From: SZUA-584 sp964441275
GTDB taxonomy: Bacteria > Bacillota > Clostridia > Christensenellales > SZUA-584
Length of the DNA stretch: 64,000 nucleotides
Direction of reading: 5' to 3'
Assembly (NCBI GenBank): GCA_964441275.1
Contig: CAYTUG010000005.1
Coordinates: 1-64,000 of the forward strand
Position numbers and translations under genes: made by a program. Of the stretch, positions 61,686 through 64,000 are shown piece by piece. The notes under the pieces were generated by a model. It saw only the letters and a program-made list of their open reading frames with translations. It had not been told where the DNA came from and did not search any database. Positions within the stretch are counted from its first letter, which is position 1. Each line of letters begins with the position of its first letter.

Positions 61686-63290
61686 TTATTTTGCCGCATA
61701 ATCATCATACCACGGCAATTCGTCTAATGTAATTATTCTATCGTGATTGAAAACCTTAACAAAATGCTCTAAAGAATTATGCTTATCTGAAATTTTTTTA
61801 TCTTGAACCACATACTCTCCGTTCCATATAATAAAAAACGACCAGCACACATTTTCCTCGTACATAAGATCGGGATCGGGTATTGAGCCGATTTCGGAAA
61901 GTCCCGTTATCGTCTTTTTGTCTGTATAGTTCAACGCCTTTTCAAACCGGTTTAAACGGCTGTCGTAATCATACGGTTTCGTGTACGCGTCCTCGGCTAT
62001 AATATCGACATACCCGTCTCCGGGGTACCACTCTTTATCCTCTCCGCTGTATACCCAAATCAAATTGTTCAGATTATGATAACCCGTTAAACGATTATAC
62101 ATAAGCTTCCAAAGCTTTTTGTAATTCTCGGCCCCGTGAGCGCCCCACCAAAACCATCCTCCGCAAGCCTCATGCAAGGGCCTCCACAAAACAGGTATGT
62201 CTTTTTCGGCAAGCGCTCTAAGCTGTTTGGCGATTACATCGATGTCCCGAATTATCAAATCATAGCCGGCACTATCACGCCCGTTTAGCGCATCGTCCAA
62301 ATTAAAATTTGTGGCTTGCGTGTAGAAACCTTTCCACCAAGGCGCTGTTTCCGAGTTTATTAAACCTTTAGGGGCATTCCAATGCCACATAAAAGTTACA
62401 ATGCCGCCCATCTCGTGCCATTGCATTGCATATTGCGTCTGTTTAGATTTCGTCCCGTGTTCCACCCTTGTAGGCGAATAATCCACAAAATCAAAACCCA
62501 TAATTGCCGGATATTTGCCCGTGAGCTTATAAAGCTCTTTTACTTCGGGAGATTTAATTCCTAAATCGTTATTGTATTGTCCGGATAAAGTATATTTGCC
62601 GTATTGGTTTACCATATAGCCAAACAGCCTTTTTGTGCTTTCTGTCGCGTTTTTATTGACCAAGCCTTTTTCGACGCAGTACACGTTGGAATCTATGGCT
62701 TCACTCGATTTTATATTAAGATAGTCAATATAAATATAACCCCAGCCTTTTTGAACAACTACGGAGTTTAAACCTTTTTCGAGCTTTGTTTTGATTGTGC
62801 TTAATGCAAAATCCGCCCCCTTTGTGTACAGCGTGTTGTACAATATTCTTTCGTTTACTATTACAGTGTTATAGCTTTCGTTGTTTATTGCAGCTGTACA
62901 AAAAGCAAGCTCATAAAAACCCGCTTTTGGCACCTGCACGTAAAAAACAATCCTGCTTTTATCGCTGTCTAATTTGCCGACATAGCCGCCGCTTATGTTT
63001 TTGATATTTTCATCCGCATCTTTACCGTAACGGTTAAGGGCTTCTAACTCTGCGTCTTCGGCCTCGTAAATTAAATCAACCAGCGTTTCAAAATATATTT
63101 GGTCGTTATCCTCATGCTGTTTGCGGCCGGGTTCTTCTGCGCTCCCGTTTGGCGACCCGTTTGGTATTACACTATTTTTCGCTTGGTTTATTTCGGGTTT
63201 ATCCATGATGCACCCCCAAAGCAGTTCGGAAAAAAGTATAAACAGCGTAACCGCTAACAAGGATGCCGCAAATATACAAACCCTTCGCAT
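61686..63290 (-). CDS. Secreted GH26-type glycoside hydrolase with N-terminal carbohydrate-binding module
   Basis: A 534-residue exported enzyme. Signal segment ending in LLWGC (possible, slightly unusual lipobox), a linker, a CBM6/35-like module (about 50-205; YEAEDAELEALNRYG, GFYELAFCTA, IYIDYLNI) and a GH26 barrel (about 210-525) with acid/base Glu in WRPLHEACGGWFWWG and nucleophile Glu in ITGLSEIGSI. GH26 members are mainly beta-mannanases, so a mannose- or related-hexose-containing polymer is the expected substrate. Placed between a GGDEF-like membrane protein and an epimerase, it looks like a polymer-trimming enzyme of an exopolysaccharide operon. Confidence 0.9.
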   Translation of the reverse strand: MRRVCIFAASLLAVTLFILFSELLWGCIMDKPEINQAKNSVIPNGSPNGSAEEPGRKQHEDNDQIYFETLVDLIYEAEDAELEALNRYGKDADENIKNISGGYVGKLDSDKSRIVFYVQVPKAGFYELAFCTAAINNESYNTVIVNERILYNTLYTKGADFALSTIKTKLEKGLNSVVVQKGWGYIYIDYLNIKSSEAIDSNVYCVEKGLVNKNATESTKRLFGYMVNQYGKYTLSGQYNNDLGIKSPEVKELYKLTGKYPAIMGFDFVDYSPTRVEHGTKSKQTQYAMQWHEMGGIVTFMWHWNAPKGLINSETAPWWKGFYTQATNFNLDDALNGRDSAGYDLIIRDIDVIAKQLRALAEKDIPVLWRPLHEACGGWFWWGAHGAENYKKLWKLMYNRLTGYHNLNNLIWVYSGEDKEWYPGDGYVDIIAEDAYTKPYDYDSRLNRFEKALNYTDKKTITGLSEIGSIPDPDLMYEENVCWSFFIIWNGEYVVQDKKISDKHNSLEHFVKVFNHDRIITLDELPWYDDYAAK

Positions 63291-63335
63291 TATTCCGCGT
63301 ATTCCGTCAGCCGCTTTTTATTGTACCTGCCTTTT

Positions 63336-64000
63336 TCAAACATCGTACTGCATTTCCTGCTTGGCTGTGTCAAGCAACTCGAGAGCATTTTTATTTCCAT
63401 CGTCAAACGCCATACCTATTCTCATGTCTAATATAAGCTGCTTTGTATTTAGAACCTCATTTGTGTCTATTTGTGCAATCTTTTCTTTTAGCCTGTTGCG
63501 TATAACCTTAATGTCTTCTTTTTTTGTCAACATAAGCATCCCAAACGTTATTTCATCATCGTCAATCTGATATAGTTCGTCTTCAGCCCTTGTCGCGCTT
63601 CTAACAACTTTTGTAACCTGCGTTACAATCTGCATCATGCCTTCTTTTTTCGAGAGCCTTTCAATTTCCTTTTGGTGTCTAAATTTTATCAAAAGCACCC
63701 CGAAATCAACCTTATAGCGTTTTGCAATGCTCATGTAAATCTTAGCGTCATTTTCAAACGCCCTTAAGTTTTTCAGCTTGGTGACCTCGTCTAATGTTGA
63801 TATTGATACCAGCTTCTTTTTCAGATCTTTAACTTGACTTGAAAGAGTGGCCGTTTCCGTAGTAAACAAAGAAAACGCGGTTGTAAGCGCAGGGGACATA
63901 AATACCCAAAAATACACATAGGGTTTAATCAATACCCCCTTTGTAAAGCTAAGCACTATAATATAGGTGATGCTGACCAACAGCAACATAGTGTTGATAA
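63336..64000 (-). CDS. Membrane protein with degenerate GGDEF domain, 5' end outside window
   Basis: At least 217 residues, and the frame stays open to the right edge. Two hydrophobic segments are visible (IIVLSFTKGVLI and YFWVFMSPALTTAFSLF), then a coiled coil and a GGDEF-fold domain beginning LDEVTKLKNLRAFENDAK (normally DxLTGLxNRRxF). The signature GGDEF is IDDDEITFG, so diguanylate cyclase activity is unlikely; a c-di-GMP receptor or structural role, as in PelD, is more probable. First visible gene of the epimerase/GH26 operon, 45 bp upstream. Confidence 0.8.
   Translation of the reverse strand, partial: INTMLLLVSITYIIVLSFTKGVLIKPYVYFWVFMSPALTTAFSLFTTETATLSSQVKDLKKKLVSISTLDEVTKLKNLRAFENDAKIYMSIAKRYKVDFGVLLIKFRHQKEIERLSKKEGMMQIVTQVTKVVRSATRAEDELYQIDDDEITFGMLMLTKKEDIKVIRNRLKEKIAQIDTNEVLNTKQLILDMRIGMAFDDGNKNALELLDTAKQEMQYDV

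Overview
The window looks like chromosome of an endospore-forming, Gram-positive member of the Clostridia. The evidence is an alpha/beta-type small acid-soluble spore protein with a SigG-like -10 element, a sortase with an LPKTG-anchored substrate, a TagGH-type wall-polymer exporter, GTP-type PEP carboxykinase, FabK as the only enoyl-ACP reductase seen, strong AGGAGG ribosome sites and SigA-like promoters. No rRNA, tRNA, CRISPR array, phage block or replication origin was recognised. Species cannot be named from the sequence alone.

Layout. 0-6.1 kb: housekeeping genes (class II aldolase running off the left edge, thrC-ylxP-trpS, rmuC) and a tiny Gly/Cys-rich protein. 6.2-12.2 kb: DUF2975/XRE pair, spore protein, MscS channel and envelope proteins. 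12.3-22.9 kb: a surface-polymer locus. It combines a LicD-type transferase, two CDP-glycerol-type glycerophosphotransferases (one fused to a GT4 glycosyltransferase), a TagG/TagH exporter and a phosphonate pathway: PEP mutase with an N-terminal cytidylyltransferase-like domain, phosphonopyruvate decarboxylase, and a nucleotidyltransferase fused to an iron-type alcohol dehydrogenase. Together these predict a nucleotide-activated hydroxyethylphosphonate used to decorate a teichoic-acid-like polymer. 23.0-26.0 kb: a DtxR-family regulator with two ferredoxin-containing ParA/Mrp-type ATPases and two NifX-like proteins. 26.1-35.2 kb: one accBCDA-fabH-acpP-fabK-fabD-fabG-fabF-fabZ operon making malonyl-CoA and running type II fatty acid synthesis. 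A clear promoter lies upstream, with a perfect palindrome just after the predicted start.

35.5-46 kb: an IS30 remnant, a chemoreceptor, PfkB kinase, DUF4474 protein, metallophosphoesterase, pckG, then decayed coding fragments. 46.3-50.6 kb: a large isopeptide-type adhesin and its overlapping sortase, flanked by ~180-285-bp imperfect direct repeats. 51-52.9 kb: a PadR / permease-prefix / DUF4097 operon. 53-54.2 kb: gene fragments (MCP tail, FtsX tail, frameshifted lipoprotein). 54.2-59.5 kb: a membrane-anchored ECF sigma factor upstream of a repeat-rich beta-helical surface protein, plus a second, partial copy of the sigma gene in which a 184-bp deletion and a 1-bp insertion together keep the frame open. 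60-64 kb: a wrecked transposase, then a minus-strand operon (degenerate GGDEF membrane protein, GH26 lipoprotein-like glycosidase, UDP-GlcNAc 2-epimerase), probably part of an exopolysaccharide locus extending beyond the right edge.

The strongest candidates for undescribed biology are the phosphonate/wall-polymer locus, the sigma-factor fusion with its duplicated paralog, and a near-identical 22-bp box found 26-29 bp upstream of the -35 element of three separate promoters (adhesin, padR operon, lipoprotein), one copy of which lies next to an IS30 remnant.
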